A DNA stretch of 64,000 bases. Source: Coniferiporia sulphurascens. Its lineage: Eukaryota > Basidiomycota > Agaricomycetes > Hymenochaetales > Hymenochaetaceae. Under the pieces are notes generated by a model, which did not search any database, was not told where the DNA came from, and was given only the letters and a program-made list of their open reading frames with translations. Positions within the stretch are counted from its first letter, which is position 1; every line of letters begins with the position of its first letter. This document shows, in pieces, positions 45,539-59,646 of this stretch. The stretch spans positions 2,108,001 through 2,172,000 of the forward strand of contig NBBA01000001.1 in NCBI GenBank assembly GCA_002794785.1, given 5' to 3'. The position numbers and the translations under genes were made by a program.

Positions 45539-47471
45539 ACCTGTTCTTTTGCGCTTTTACTCTCTGGGGATTATTTTTTTCAGGCCTCTTAAAATTCAAA
45601 AAGTACGGGTTGACGCTGTTCTCTTGTTATAACTGCTGACCCCTCCCTTTCTAGTGTGTTTATTCTTCAACTGCTCACAACGACGAAAGAACATTTGCAC
45701 GTCTTCCCCCTTTCCAGAATTCGAAACTCTACCATACCCGTGTTTGCCTGTACCGTTAGACGGTCTATTATGTGCTCGCCAGCCTCTGTTGCACGACCTC
45801 GTCCCTCCCTACATATGTTTCTTTAGTCCACTTCGTAGTTCCATATCGGCTGCGTGCTATCTGTAAATTGTACATTAAATGGAATTGAAGTCAGAAATGG
45901 AAAAGGAATGGTGCGATGATGCCGGACAGATTTAGCCGGAGTGTTCTGATGTTTGTGTTTAGATGTGTCAGGCGAAGCGGGTCGGCGTCGGGTGCGTCGG
46001 GACGTGTCGGTGATCTAGCAGTGTCGGCTTGAGTCGGCCTTGAGCCTCGACTCTGTGCGGAACACGTGCCCCGCGGGGGATCACGAGGGGGCCACGTATG
46101 GGGACAGCCACGGGCGGTTGTACCACCCACTCCCCCCAACCGGGCGTGACCTTCCTTGAAAGTGGATTTGCGTAGGGGATTGCGCACCGTCGCCAGTTTA
46201 CGCGGTTGGTCCGCGGGGGCGGGATAAACTGGGGTTAGAGTGTGTTGGGAGGGGAGCCTGATATGGGTATACGAGTGACAGGTATACTTTCAAGTCAGAT
46301 GCTTCCGGTGGCCTGTCAGACGCCAGTACTGTACAGTGCTTACGACACTGGACACTGGACACCCGGGCCTCCGTCCGGACGCATCCGCATCCGCATCCGA
46401 CCCGGCAGACAATTAAAATAGGAGTTCCCGACGGCTTGCTGGATCGGGGGGGTCCGGTCACGTAGGCGAGTTACGTAACCCGCGACGTGCTTCCCTCCTG
46501 CTCTGCTGTCTGTCCCACCCCAGAGTCCTCCTCTGTCTGCCAGAAGGTCTTTATTTATTGTAATTGTCTGCTTATGTGCCATCCGCGCTCTTGCGCCGCA
46601 GACCTGTACCCCCCTTTTGCCGGATTTGCGCTGACCCTGCATACCCTGATCCTTATTCTGCCTGAATCACACCCACAGGGGATGGCGGACGACGGACGGG
46701 CTCTCTCACACGAACGGGACGACAGAGTACTGCGCCCGGCGCACTGCTGTGCGGTTAAGGTTAATAGACAAGCTCGAGGACAGTGAGAAGCGCGCCTGCA
46801 CTGAACTTTGGTGGTACCACTGTCCTTTCCTTTATTACCGGCCGCCCCGGGTACCTGCCCCCTCTCTCCCCCAGGGGCTAGCGAGGCGCCACCTCCCCAA
46901 GGGCGAAGGGGCCAGTCGACCCGGACGGGATTAATATAAAATATATAAAGAATAAATAAAAAGAAAGAAATTAGTAAATGGAAGTGTGGTGATGTAAATG
47001 GGAATTTTAGAAACGTTAACGGACGACGAGGACGAGCCAGGATCAGTTGTCGCTGCCAGTACCAGTCCCAGTCCCAGTCCCTCTCCCACTCAGCTCTACC
47101 TCTGCCTCTTTCTTTCTCTTCCGCCTTCCAATTGTCTCTTTCTTCACGACCCTACACGAACTTTGCACGACGACTTAGTTCCCGCTCCCCCCGCTCCCCC
47201 GCTCTCCCTTTTTCTCCTTCCAGCGCTCGACTAATACCCATCTCCATTCCTCGTCCACAGCCAAAAGTGCGCCCACGACTATTTGCACCCCCCTGCGCAC
47301 AGCTCACCTCTCACTTCTAGAAAAATCTCCCGCTCACGCCTTCCTCTTGCGCTCTCGCCACCGATTTCGCGCCTCCGTTACGTGTCCCCGTCCGTTATCG
47401 CGTTCGCCTGCCCCCGAGTCTTCCTCGATCTCTCCTCCAGCTTCCGTTAGCATTATCGATCATCCCCGACG
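45539..47471. other. 1.9-kb gene-poor, GC-rich stretch upstream of Ras
   Basis: This is the longest stretch without a gene. It contains simple repeats: GCATCC units near 46380-46400, ACACTGG units near 46345-46357, and CAGTCC units near 47058-47080. A short very AT-rich patch lies at about 46930-46978. The last ~300 bases are pyrimidine-rich and probably the Ras leader. No ORF here has recognisable content; a long non-coding transcript or regulatory region is possible. Confidence 0.45.
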
Positions 47472-48510
47472 ATGGATAGTTGGCGCGTCGCCGTGCTCGG
47501 AGATGGTGGTGTCGGCAAGACTGCCCTGGCCGTTCAGGTAGGCCCCCTCTGTTTCTCTCCCGCCCGGGCCCCTTCCAGGCACGCACGTCTTGATCTTGGC
47601 TTACGCCTCCTACTTCCCGTAGTTTACACTCAACTGCTTTGTCGGTGCGTATATTTTACCCTACTTCTCCGCTCCGCAGGTGCCCTCGGCTCACCCTCCG
47701 CCCCACCCCGCGGCGTTCCCATCTTCCAGAGGTGCGTTGTTGTTACTTCCTTACTTCTCTCGTGCCATTTTGCCATTGGTACTGCTATCCTACTACCCCT
47801 TTCCCGTCTCGCCTCGCCCCCTTGACTCGTTCGTGCGTTCGCGCCGCTGTCTTCTGACGGTCTCCATGTGCACAGACGTACGACCCGACGATAGAAGATG
47901 CTTACCGAAAGCAACTCGTCGTTGATAACCGAATGTGTTTTGTGGAAGTAATTGATACTGCCGGACAAGGTGTGCTTGCGCAGAGCGTCCCCCACCTGGT
48001 TCTCAGGAGCACAGAACTGACTCGAGCTCACTTGCAGAGGAATACGCAACGTTACGGGACCAATGGGTCCGGTGGGTGTTTCTCCCCTATTGAGCCGCCT
48101 CAACGTTTTAAGCGCCCTTCCTGGGCTCGACTCACGGTCTCCACTCGTTCAGGGAAGGGCAGGGTTTTATTCTCGTCTACTCGATCGCCTCGCGATCAAC
48201 GTTTGAACGACTGGAGGTATTCCGGCAACTGATGCTCCGCGTGAAGCGCAACCGACCTATCTTCGTACTTGTCGGTAACAAGTGCGACAAAACGTACGAG
48301 CGCGAGGTCTCGCGCGAGGAAGGTATCGCCATGGCGCGGTCGTTTGGCTGCGAGTTCCTCGAGACGTCCGCCAAGACGTCACAGAACGTCGAGCGTTTGT
48401 TTATGAACCTCGTTCGGGCCCTGCGGCAGACGAGGCAGGCAGAGTCGGGGCCAGTGATACCCACACGGCAAGGGGAACGCGAGAAAAAGCGTCGTTGTAT
48501 TATTATGTAG
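47472..48510 (+). CDS. Ras-family small GTPase with a 2-nt internal exon
   Basis: A 191-aa Ras GTPase. Exons are 47472-47537, 47623-47644, 47730-47731 (AG), 47876-47969, 48038-48071 and 48153-48510. G-motifs are intact: G1 GDGGVGKT, switch [10 protein letters not shown], switch [21 protein letters not shown] (G4) and ETSAK (G5). It ends with a Lys/Arg-rich tail and the CAAX box CIIM for prenylation and membrane anchoring. The family requires ...[16 protein letters not shown]; the Glu codon GAG is made from G (47644), AG (47730-47731) and the next exon begins at ACG. The AG is flanked by a good acceptor (TTCCAG) and donor (GTGCGT). Without it the frame breaks. Likely a signalling Ras/Rsr1-class protein for growth or polarity. 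Confidence 0.93.
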
Positions 48511-49128
48511 CGCGAGTCTCTGGCTTCTTCTGCTCATATAGACACAAGTTCCGTCACTTCTTATACAGCCCCTCCCCTCCCCCTTTTACCCCCTTCTCTG
48601 TTCATTTTCTCCATCCTTTTCTCTCTCTATCTGCTCTACATTGTTTCTATATCCTCTCTCCTGTTGGCGCATCGCCTCCACGTCGCCATCGGTTCGGTTG
48701 TTTGTCCTGTGATATACACCAATTTCTTCTCGCATGTTTACCCTTCTTTTCCTACCCCCTCTTTTCCCCGCCGCGAGTGGAAATTTTGGAGTCTTTGGTG
48801 GTGGCAGGTCTCTCACGCAGTGCGATTGTTCAAGTATATGGACTTTTCTCTAAATTCCAATTCTACGACGGTTATGAAAGAGCGTTATGAAGTTTCGAAT
48901 CGAATCGAAGAAAAGTGGGAGAGAAATATAATAATGCGTTCCGGCGAAGGCTGATGTGACGACGATATAGGCGTTAGACTATTTAAAGTGGTTGAGGGGA
49001 ATGGATAAATCATAATGAGGTGAGTGACCCAGTAGGTATCCAATAGAGATCATTAGAGGCATTAGGGAATTCGACGTGGATTTTCGGAGGAGGTTAGGCA
49101 AGGGGGGGACACATGGTCCGTATCAGTT
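48511..49128. other. convergent 3' intergenic region, Ras / CBS-PB1 gene
   Basis: This 618-bp region lies between two converging genes. It is very pyrimidine-rich at 48570-48670. ORFs here are short and not supported. Nothing else was seen. Confidence 0.5.
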
Positions 49129-51564
49129 TCAGTCGGACAGACGCGAGATCGTGAACACGGCGATGATCACGGCCGCAAGGGCGCCGATGCTCGCAGGAAG
49201 AAGCAGATCGCGAGGGATGCCAAACACGTCGTCTGGGACCGCAGGCGCCTGGGGACGCGTCTCAGTGGGCGCAGCCTCCGTTGGCGCGATTTTCTCTGGG
49301 ACGGCGGCTACAGCGGGGGCAGGGGCGGAAGTGACCTCGCTCGCGGGAGCCTCTTTGGGCGTACCAGTCTTCGTCTCTGCGCTCGCGTCTTCCTTCGGGA
49401 GCGTCCATGTCGCGCCGCCGTGCAGGAACAGCACGACACGGTCAACGTGCGCGCTGCGCGCGACCCTCACTGCGTCAGAGACGTCCTCACTCGAGGAGAT
49501 GTACACGTCGTCGCCGTCCGCGTCCTTGTAGTACATCTGGAAATCCGTCGGGCTCGGGCCCTCCGGCACGTGCGCGCGCGCAGGCGCGTCGCCGTCACCG
49601 TCACCGTCCTCAGCATCAGCGTCGTCCGCGTGTTCAGCGGCGCGCGCGAAGAACGGGTCCGCCTCGAGTTTACCGGCGATGATCTCGCGGAGGTGTTCGA
49701 CGTCGTCGACACGCGCCTGGAATCGGTGCGTACGCTTGCTGGGGGTGCTGAACTTGAAGACGTACGTGCCGTCGTCGATGAGCGCGGGCGGCGCAAGGCT
49801 GCCGCCGAGGCTTGATACGCCCCCGGCCCCACCGCGGTGCAGCGAGGAGAAGCCGATGCCCGACGCGTGGTCGTCGTCGATGACGGATGCAGAGTCGTTC
49901 GGGCCTACCTCGGGGGAGCGTGGGTTGTGCCTGAGCGGGGAGTCCGGGTAGGGAGGTGGCGTGTGGAGGTCGGTGGGGACGCCTGAACCGGAGATCATCG
50001 ACTCATCATCGTGGCCCCCGATCGACTCAAAGAATCGGCCCCACATTGGTCCGCCGGAGGAGTCGCCGCCAGCTTCGACGCTCATTTGGCTCATCTATCA
50101 AGAAGAAAAATTGTTCAGCCACATTATGTTCTGCTGTGCGGAAGTTTTTTTTTCTGGGAAAATCAAAACTGACCTGTTCCAAGGTGGCATAGGTCAGCTT
50201 CAGTACGTCAACTATAGCAACCAGGCGCCCGTCCGCTTCGATGACCGGAAGATTAAGGTAATGACCATCTGTTAATTGAAAGCAGAAAGTGGAAAAGAAA
50301 TGATATGATATGATTAGACCAGGACTAAAATATAAATGATGACTAAACAGAAATTACTCACTGTACATCTTCTTAAGTGCGTCCTGGACGATCATCGTCG
50401 GAGCGGCCACATCTGGGTGGGGAGTCATGACCCGGACGACACTGCAACGCGATGGCTCGAGACCGGCTGCGATAACACGCAAGACGACATCTTTGCTCGT
50501 AAAGATACCAGCGATACGTGGGACGGATCCTGGGACACCGGTGCTTTCCATTACGCATACAGCGGTTGTGCGGTGCTCCTTCATGAGCTTCGCAGCCTCT
50601 TTCACCGTAGTCTTCGGTCCGACCGTCGCAGGATGCGTACGTGAATCCATGACAGTCGTGAGATCCGGCAGAGCAGTCTTCTCGCGCAGTGCATCGACGT
50701 ACGCGAGCATGGCTGCCGCCTGCGGGTTCGCGGACATACCAGGTCCGAGCTCCGTCTGTACACCGGTGAGAGCATTGTATAGCTTCTCAGACGCGGAGGA
50801 GCTGCGCTCGACCTTGTCTAGAGCCTCGTGGAAGACTTTTGTAATATCAAGGAGACCAACGACGTTTCCTTCCTCGTTGCACACGGGCTACACACACACA
50901 CGAATCTCAATCTCAGATTCTTCGCACATACGGGAAAACATGCTCACCAAATGCCGGAAGTGACGCGTCACCATGAGTTGAAGAGCCTCTGTAGCACTGG
51001 TCGTGTCCCTGGTCACCATTGGGTTTCGCGTCATAATCGCACTGACGGGTGTAGAGCGTGGGTCCAGCCCCTCCGCAGTGACCTAATATCATGTAAATCA
51101 GCACCGTCTTATGAATATATGGTTGTATCTGTGTACGATTTCTTTAAAACAGCGAAAAAGGTAAATACACGTACCCTATACGCCAGATCTTTCGCGGTGA
51201 AGATACCACTCAGTCCCTCCTCTTCGTCCACAACAAGCACACAGTCCGTCCTCTTTGCCGCGCATAATTGACTGGCGTCCGAGACAGTGATCCCCTCGGG
51301 AACGGTCAGCGCAGGACTAGGCTTGAGCGCCGCAACGGTGCCTTTCGCAGCAGTCGGTTTCTTGAACCTGTTACGCTGGGTGTTGTTCGTCGAGATGGTA
51401 CGCTTGCGCGCAAGCTCGGACTCGATTTTCTTCCGAATCGCCTGTGGGTAAAGACGCGACTCTGTCAGTTCAGCACGCGAAACGGCACGTGCAGTAGGAC
51501 GGCGTGGTGAGACGGAGGGAGACTGCCCTCCGTCTGTGAAAACATCATCCACGACGCCGGGCAT
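49129..51564 (-). CDS. CBS-domain and PB1-domain membrane-anchored protein (Mug70-like)
   Basis: A 703-aa protein. Exons are 51175-51564, 50948-51082, 50362-50887, 50174-50268 and 49129-50094. Four CBS repeats sit in two pairs: the first at about 75-200 (ALTVPEGITVSDASQLCAA, DCVLVVDEEEGLSGIFTAKD, PVCNEEGNVVGLLDITK) and the second at about 250-380 (TVKEAAKLMKEHRTTAVCV, GIFTSKDVVLRV, PVIEADGRLVAIVDVLKLTY). A PB1 domain begins near residue 489 (GTYVFKFSTPSKRTHRF). A single hydrophobic C-terminal segment (LLLPASIGALAAVIIAVFTI) suggests a tail anchor. The order CBS x4, PB1, C-terminal membrane helix matches fission yeast Mug70 and relatives. CBS domains usually bind adenosine nucleotides; the cellular role is unknown. 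Confidence 0.9.
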
Positions 51565-52247
51565 TGTTCAGGAAAACGAACAAGAAACACGAAGCACACG
51601 TGCACACCCACGCGCCCCTAGCAAGCCGCACGCTGCCGAGGGAGAAACCCAGAATATTGTAATTATTTTTAAATTAAAAGACAGACCTCGTCGCGTTTGT
51701 TCTGTTTCTTACGTGTGTCGGAGACCGACCCGTTGAATGAGACTGAGGACATGGAGGTTGTATGGCGAATTATAGGGGCGGGCGAAGTGCTTCCGCGTTC
51801 AGGGAACGGAACGGGAGAGACTGCACGCTGGTGGGACGGCGAGTGCGTTGTCGGGACAGGGATACGAGACATGCACTTCAAGTTCTGGCTGCACTCCAAG
51901 GCAAACCAGAGGGTGCTTAAATAATTTGTGCCAGCAGTGGCGGTACTTCCTTTTTAGGAGATCATCCCTCGTATCTGCGCCTTTCTTATTCCCTGGCTTG
52001 TGTCCTCTGGGAAGAATATATTCATGATGTTTTTATATTTGCTGCGCGTGCTAGGCAACGGGAAACTGTTGAGGTCGAATAAGCCAAAGTCAAGCAGGCA
52101 ATACAGTCAGGGGACGAACACGTTGCGCGTACCACTCAGGCTGAGCCGGCCCTAAGGTCAGAATACGTCAGGTCCTCCGCGTCTTCAACCATTCCAACCA
52201 CGACATTCATCTATCCCCAGCAGCAAAAAATTCACGCGCACACCGAG
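51565..52247. promoter_or_regulatory. divergent intergenic region CBS-PB1 / POM33
   Basis: This 683-bp region lies between two divergent start codons. It has short ORFs only and presumably both promoters. No specific motif can be supported. Confidence 0.45.
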
Positions 52248-53435
52248 ATGGCGACTGCTCAGGTATCTACTTTCCGCTATCTTCAGCCGCGCAATAGAAT
52301 ATACTCACAGGGCATCCTCGCTTTCTCCTTTTTGTAGCACTACGTTTGGGCCGGAGGACATTTCCTCCTTCTCGTCTGCGCATCGAGGTACCTGCTTTCG
52401 TGGATGACCTTCCGCAGTTCCGGCCAATCGAAGCTCTACTCCTGTGCGTTTCGATTTTCCTTGGTTGTACGTCTCTTATAGTTGTTATGAACAGTGAGTT
52501 ACTTTGGCGCGCTCGTCAGTTATGCAATCGTGTGCTAGTGAGTGATGCCTCGTGTTTCCGGGCTTCACCTTGCTCACATCTTTTTATTAGCAAATCGTTT
52601 TTCCAGGTAAAAGATACTCAACGAGCATCAGTCTTGTGAGTTGTTCCTGACAAGTGCTTTGCTAATAGGGTCCCCAACCCGCTGGGAGCACCATGCGACG
52701 CGCTTTGACGGATGAGGTGCGCAAGGTGTTATTTTGCTTATTTACTGGGCACAGCTAACCAGTGAATCCGGAACAGAACGTCCAATACTTCATGCTTGCA
52801 CTTTTCTGGTGGATGTCCAAGCCTGTCCCAGGTTAGTCTAGTCGTCGTTATTTCTCTTGAACGGGGTCAATTGATGCGGTTGTGTAATATCAGTTTCCCT
52901 TGTTCCTTTCGCAACGTTCTCGCTTTTCCACGCCTTGACATTCCTCCGCTCAAATGTTCTCCCCCACTTTTTCCCGCCTACGCCCTCTGTTACCGCTGGT
53001 CAGCCTGTGACGCAACATCCTTTTCTGAAAAAGGTCCAGGGCTGGATTAAAGGTGCGTCGCTCTTTTTCTTGTAAGTTTCAACAACATACATGATAGCTG
53101 ATATTTTCCGAATAGCCAATTATGACCCGGCGATGAAGCTTGTCGCCTACGCGGAGATGCTTATTCTGGTCCGTGTTGTACTCGGTGCACTCACGCTCCA
53201 GAACTCGCTCCTCGCACCGATTATCTATGCGCACTTCCTTCGACTCCGCTATTATCAATCGCAGTTCACTCAGCGCTCGGTTGCCCATGTCAGCAGTCTC
53301 GTTGACGGCTTCGTTCGCAAACCGGGGAACCCGCCTATCCTTCTCGTCGTTTGGGAGAAGGTACAAATGCTCGTATCACGCTGGGCTGGCAATATCCTCA
53401 CCCAGCAGCAGCCCGCGGGGCCGGGTCGCCGCTGA
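52248..53435 (+). CDS. TMEM33/POM33 family nuclear-envelope membrane protein
   Basis: A 253-aa multi-pass membrane protein of the TMEM33/Pom33/Tts1 family, which shapes ER and nuclear envelope membranes and helps pore distribution. Exons are 52248-52262, 52338-52443, 52495-52537, 52591-52606 (16 nt), 52669-52716, 52777-52831, 52894-53052 and 53116-53435. Key segments are HYVWAGGHFLLLVCASRYLL, SLSYFGALVSYAIVCYKSFF, QYFMLALFWWMSKPV, FATFSLFHALTFLRSN and YDPAMKLVAYAEMLILVRVV. The C-terminus (HFLRLRYYQSQFTQRSVAHV) is the amphipathic region typical of the family. All junctions are GT-AG and in frame. The initial exon encodes only MATAQ. Confidence 0.92.
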
Positions 53436-53652
53436 GGGTGTGCTTTGTCTCGAGAGTAGTGCGACTTTCCCGAGGTCGATAGCGGTCAAGCGAAGTGTCC
53501 CCTATTTTGCTTTGCTATTAATGAACTCTTGAGCATCCATCTAGTAGAAATGATTTCCCGGCCTTTTCCCCTCTCGTTCCTAAGTTGTCGCATGTTGTTC
53601 AAAATGTGAATCGCTCGTAACATAATACATCACAGACTGCTACGGAAAGGTG

Positions 53653-54635
53653 TCATAAAAGCCTCAACTTGCCCGTAACTTGGTTAATAAGCTCTACGGG
53701 TGCTTGGGGGACGAGTCAGCGGGTGTGAAGTGATTATCGGAAGACACGAGCGACTCACCTGGACCGATACCTAAGACTGTCCTCGTGCCTTCCTTGTCCT
53801 TCGTGAAATCTCTGCAGGGGTCTTTAGGCGCGGCCATCTTCTGTGAAATGGAAAGCTTACTCATTGTGCACAACACGCGCACATAAATTTAAACTCTTTG
53901 CAATTGCTTCTAGCTCTAAAAGTTGTTCCTCTGAAGTACCTTTAAGCGCGATCTTTGCCTGGCTATACGGAGGGCGTAAACGTATAAGGATGCTGTTGAC
54001 TACAGTGGTATAACTACTCACCCTGTTACCTCCCAATGTCGTACCAGCTTCGGGTTCTTAAGCGTAAGTGCTTTGTAGCATGCGAGGGTCGCGTCGCTGA
54101 AAGAAAGAAAAAATAGTAGCTTGAAAACCGTTTCCTCGACAAAATAATTCTGAGGGAGACATACGAGCACCTTAAGGTCCTGGCGTATAAGACAAATACA
54201 AACTTAAAGGAAATATAAAACGCACTGTGCAGATATATCCCCTGGCCATAACTTCAGATCAGTTCGAACTACCAGTACCTATGTCCAAATCGTCCATAAG
54301 ACAGGACAAATATGGTATTGAATTTGGACTGCGCGCACCAGTTTACAAGGCTCCCAAGACTTGGCGCTGACAGCCGCAAGGTCCCCATCCGCTACTTCTT
54401 CAAGACGTTCATCGGTATCGTCGCTATCCCCAACTTGGGATTTTACGTCCAAGCCCTCAGGCTCCTCTGCTTCATTCGCAGAGAACCAGGATCGTGACCC
54501 GAGCTTGAATCCGACAACAATGGAAGTCAGAACAACGATTACCTGAGCCAATGCTACTAGATTCCGTCAATGCTGCGTCTGGATATTTTATAAAAGTGAT
54601 TAAGACGAACTATGTGTAGACGATGAAGAAGACAT
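53653..54635 (-). CDS. peptidyl-tRNA hydrolase 2, copy 2 (active-site residues replaced)
   Basis: A second PTH2-family protein, 193 aa. Exons are 54611-54635, 54339-54556, 54226-54278, 54165-54170 (6 nt), 54022-54096, 53861-53962, 53759-53811 and 53653-53702. An N-terminal membrane segment (about 9-27) and acidic linker are as in copy 1. The domain has LVVRTDLKLWPGDISAQ, CSDATLACYKAL, LVRHWEVTGQAKIALKG, SLNLCARVVHNEDFTKD and ends INQVTGKLRLL. Compared with copy 1, the Lys of PGKIAAQ is Asp, the Asp of HDAGRT is Asn, and the His before ATLACYK is Asp. These replace residues important for PTH2 catalysis, so it is probably a pseudoenzyme with intact frame. It lacks one intron that copy 1 has (29663-29714). 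Confidence 0.9.
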
Positions 54636-54792
54636 AGCAGCTACCTGAGTGGCGGTGTTTTAAGAGTTCGCGTTGAGCAATGGCTCGGCAAACTCCGACA
54701 AATGCTTTTTTGGGTGTCCTGGAATTTTGTAGCATTTTGTTTACAGTCTAGTCTTCCCAACTGTCTTCACCAATCAAAGACACGGACTCAGC

Positions 54793-56730
54793 ATGACCGC
54801 AGATGCAGGCGCAAGTACAAGCACGGCACCTGCCTCCGATGATGTGGTGGCGGAACGTCAGCCGTTTGCATCATTGCAGCTCTCTGAGCCGACCAGCAAG
54901 GCGCTCGAAGATATGAACTTCAAGACGATGACGCCTGTACAGGCCAAGGCGATCCCGCCACTACTTGCGGGGAAGGATGTCCTTGGTGCAGCGCGCACAG
55001 GCTCCGGAAAGACGCTTGCCTTTCTCGTTCCCGCCGTTGAACTCTTACATAGGCTGAAGTTCAAGCCACGGAATGGTGCGTAGGTCTCAGTGTCAAAAAA
55101 GGCTATCATAACTGAGCTTTGCCGTGTGCATATCGCTTTTACAGGCACTGGCATTATCATCCTCTCGCCTACGCGCGAGCTTGCGCTGCAAATTTTTGGC
55201 GTTGCAAAAGAGCTTATGGCTCATCACTCACAGACTTTCGGTATCACCATTGGGGGCGCAAATAGGAGAGCGGAAGCAGAAAAACTTGTCAAGGGTGTGA
55301 ATCTATTGGTGGCTACGCCCGGACGACTTCTTGATCACCTGGAGGTATTTGATCGCTAAGCCTCTTATTTGGAGTCTGAAATTGATGAGTGAGTTCAGAA
55401 TACCAAAGGTTTCGTCTTCCGGAATCTTAAAGCCCTCGTCATTGATGAGGCAGACCGGATTTTGGAGATCGGTTTCGAAGATGAAATGAAAAAAATAATA
55501 TCTATTTTGCCTAATGGTATGTGCGTCATATTAGCTTCCTGGCATGACCTGAGCTCCGGATGGGAAAACAGAAAACAGACAATCGATGTTATTCTCCGCT
55601 ACTCAGACCACCAAGGTGCAGGACCTTGCCCGGATATCACTACGCCCCGGACCTTTACACATTGATGTGGACAAGGAAGAGGAAACAAGCACAGTCACCA
55701 CGCTTTCACAAGGTTATGTTGTTTGCCCTTCAGAGAGACGATTTCTCCTTCTTTTCACTTTCCTCAAGAAGAATCTCAAGAAGAAATGTATCGTGTTTTT
55801 GTCAAGTTGCAACTCTGTAAAATACTATGCGGAACTGTTAAACTATATTGACGTACCCGTTTTGGACCTTCATGTAAGTTTTACTAATTTCTTTTTTCGT
55901 CTACTGGGGATGCTGACAATTTATCTACAGGGAAAGCAAAAACAGCAAAAACGTACGAATACATTCTTCGAGTTTTGCAATGCGACCTCCGGAATATTAC
56001 TGTGCACGGACGTTGCGGCTCGTGGCCTCGACATTCCGAAGGTCGATTGGATCATTCAGTTCGATCCACCTGACGATCCACGCGACTATATTCATCGTGT
56101 TGGCCGGACGGCGCGAGCGGGAAAGGCTGGGAAGAGTTTGCTGTTCCTGCTTGAAAGTGAACTTGGCTTTCTGCGGTTCCTTAAAGAGGCGAAAGTACCG
56201 CTGAATGAATTTACTTTCCCTGCCAATCGGATAGCCAACGTGCAGAGCCAAGTATGTGCCTTCCTTATCCGGGGAATTAATCGTTTACTTATTTCCATTT
56301 CCAGTTGGAAAAGCTTCTGCAGAAAAACTACTTCTTGCACCAGTCAGCTCGTGATGGATACCGCTCGTACCTGCAGGCATATGCATCCCATTCGTTGAAA
56401 AAGATCTTCGACGTAAACGCATTAGACCTTGTAAAGGTCGGTCGGGCTTACGGGTTCTCAGTCCCTCCGCGTGTAAATGTAACTGTCGGGGGTGGCAAAG
56501 GTGGTTCTGGAAAGGTCGGAGCGAAGCGAAGGAGGGACGACGACGACATCGACGATGATGGCGAAAATGAATCGGAGGAGGAGTCGGAAGGGGAAGGCAG
56601 AGATGGACCACAACGGAGGCAGGGTAAGTCCCGTCGGATGGAGACACTAGGGAAGAAGACAGTACAGAAGGAGATGTATAAAAAGAGCCGCGAACGAAAA
56701 GTAGGGAATGGCGAGCAGTGGAGCCGATAA
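54793..56730 (+). CDS. HAS1: DEAD-box RNA helicase HAS1
   Basis: A 549-aa DEAD-box helicase of the HAS1 group, needed for ribosome biogenesis in the nucleolus. Exons are 54793-55075, 55145-55344, 55399-55516, 55572-55873, 55931-56251 and 56305-56730. Motifs in order: [10 protein letters not shown] (Q motif), AARTGSGKT (I), PTRELALQ (Ia), [11 protein letters not shown] (HAS1 signature), TPGRLLDH (Ib), VIDEADRIL (II), LFSATQ (III), VFLSS (IV), [10 protein letters not shown] (V) and [10 protein letters not shown] (VI). The C-terminus has [17 protein letters not shown], typical of HAS1, then an acidic and a basic tail. It is tandem with MCM3, 188 bp upstream. Confidence 0.95.
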
Positions 56731-56918
56731 TATATACTCTCTGTGTCATCTTTTTCTATGTGTTACTCGCTTTGGTCTCTAGTGTATTTTAGAGAGAATC
56801 ACTTGTAATGGGCTATCACGTGTGCAGTGTATGTTTAGGGCCGCCCGAAGCGCGACGCGTCTTAATTCATCCTTTTCCTTGTCCCCCGACGTAGCGCGTC
56901 CCCCTCCCAATCCCAAGC

Positions 56919-59646
<2,728 letters not shown>

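Noticed and set aside
46380..46402. Short GCATCC tandem as a telomeric or CRISPR-like repeat
   Set aside because: Only three to four copies of six bases occur, with no spacers or conserved longer unit. It is an ordinary simple repeat.
49420..49815. 131-codon plus-strand ORF inside the CBS-PB1 gene
   Set aside because: It is antisense to the acidic PB1 region; its Arg/Val-rich composition is a mirror of the acidic coding strand.
54262..54275. AGTTCGAACTACCA as a possible tRNA B-box
   Set aside because: It lies in the coding strand complement of PTH2 copy 2 (VVRTDL), with no A-box or acceptor stem around it.
54279..54551. PTH2 copy 2 starting at the TTG at 54551
   Set aside because: TTG is not a normal start here. 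An ATG exon at 54611-54635 with a good donor gives a membrane-anchored N-terminus like copy 1.
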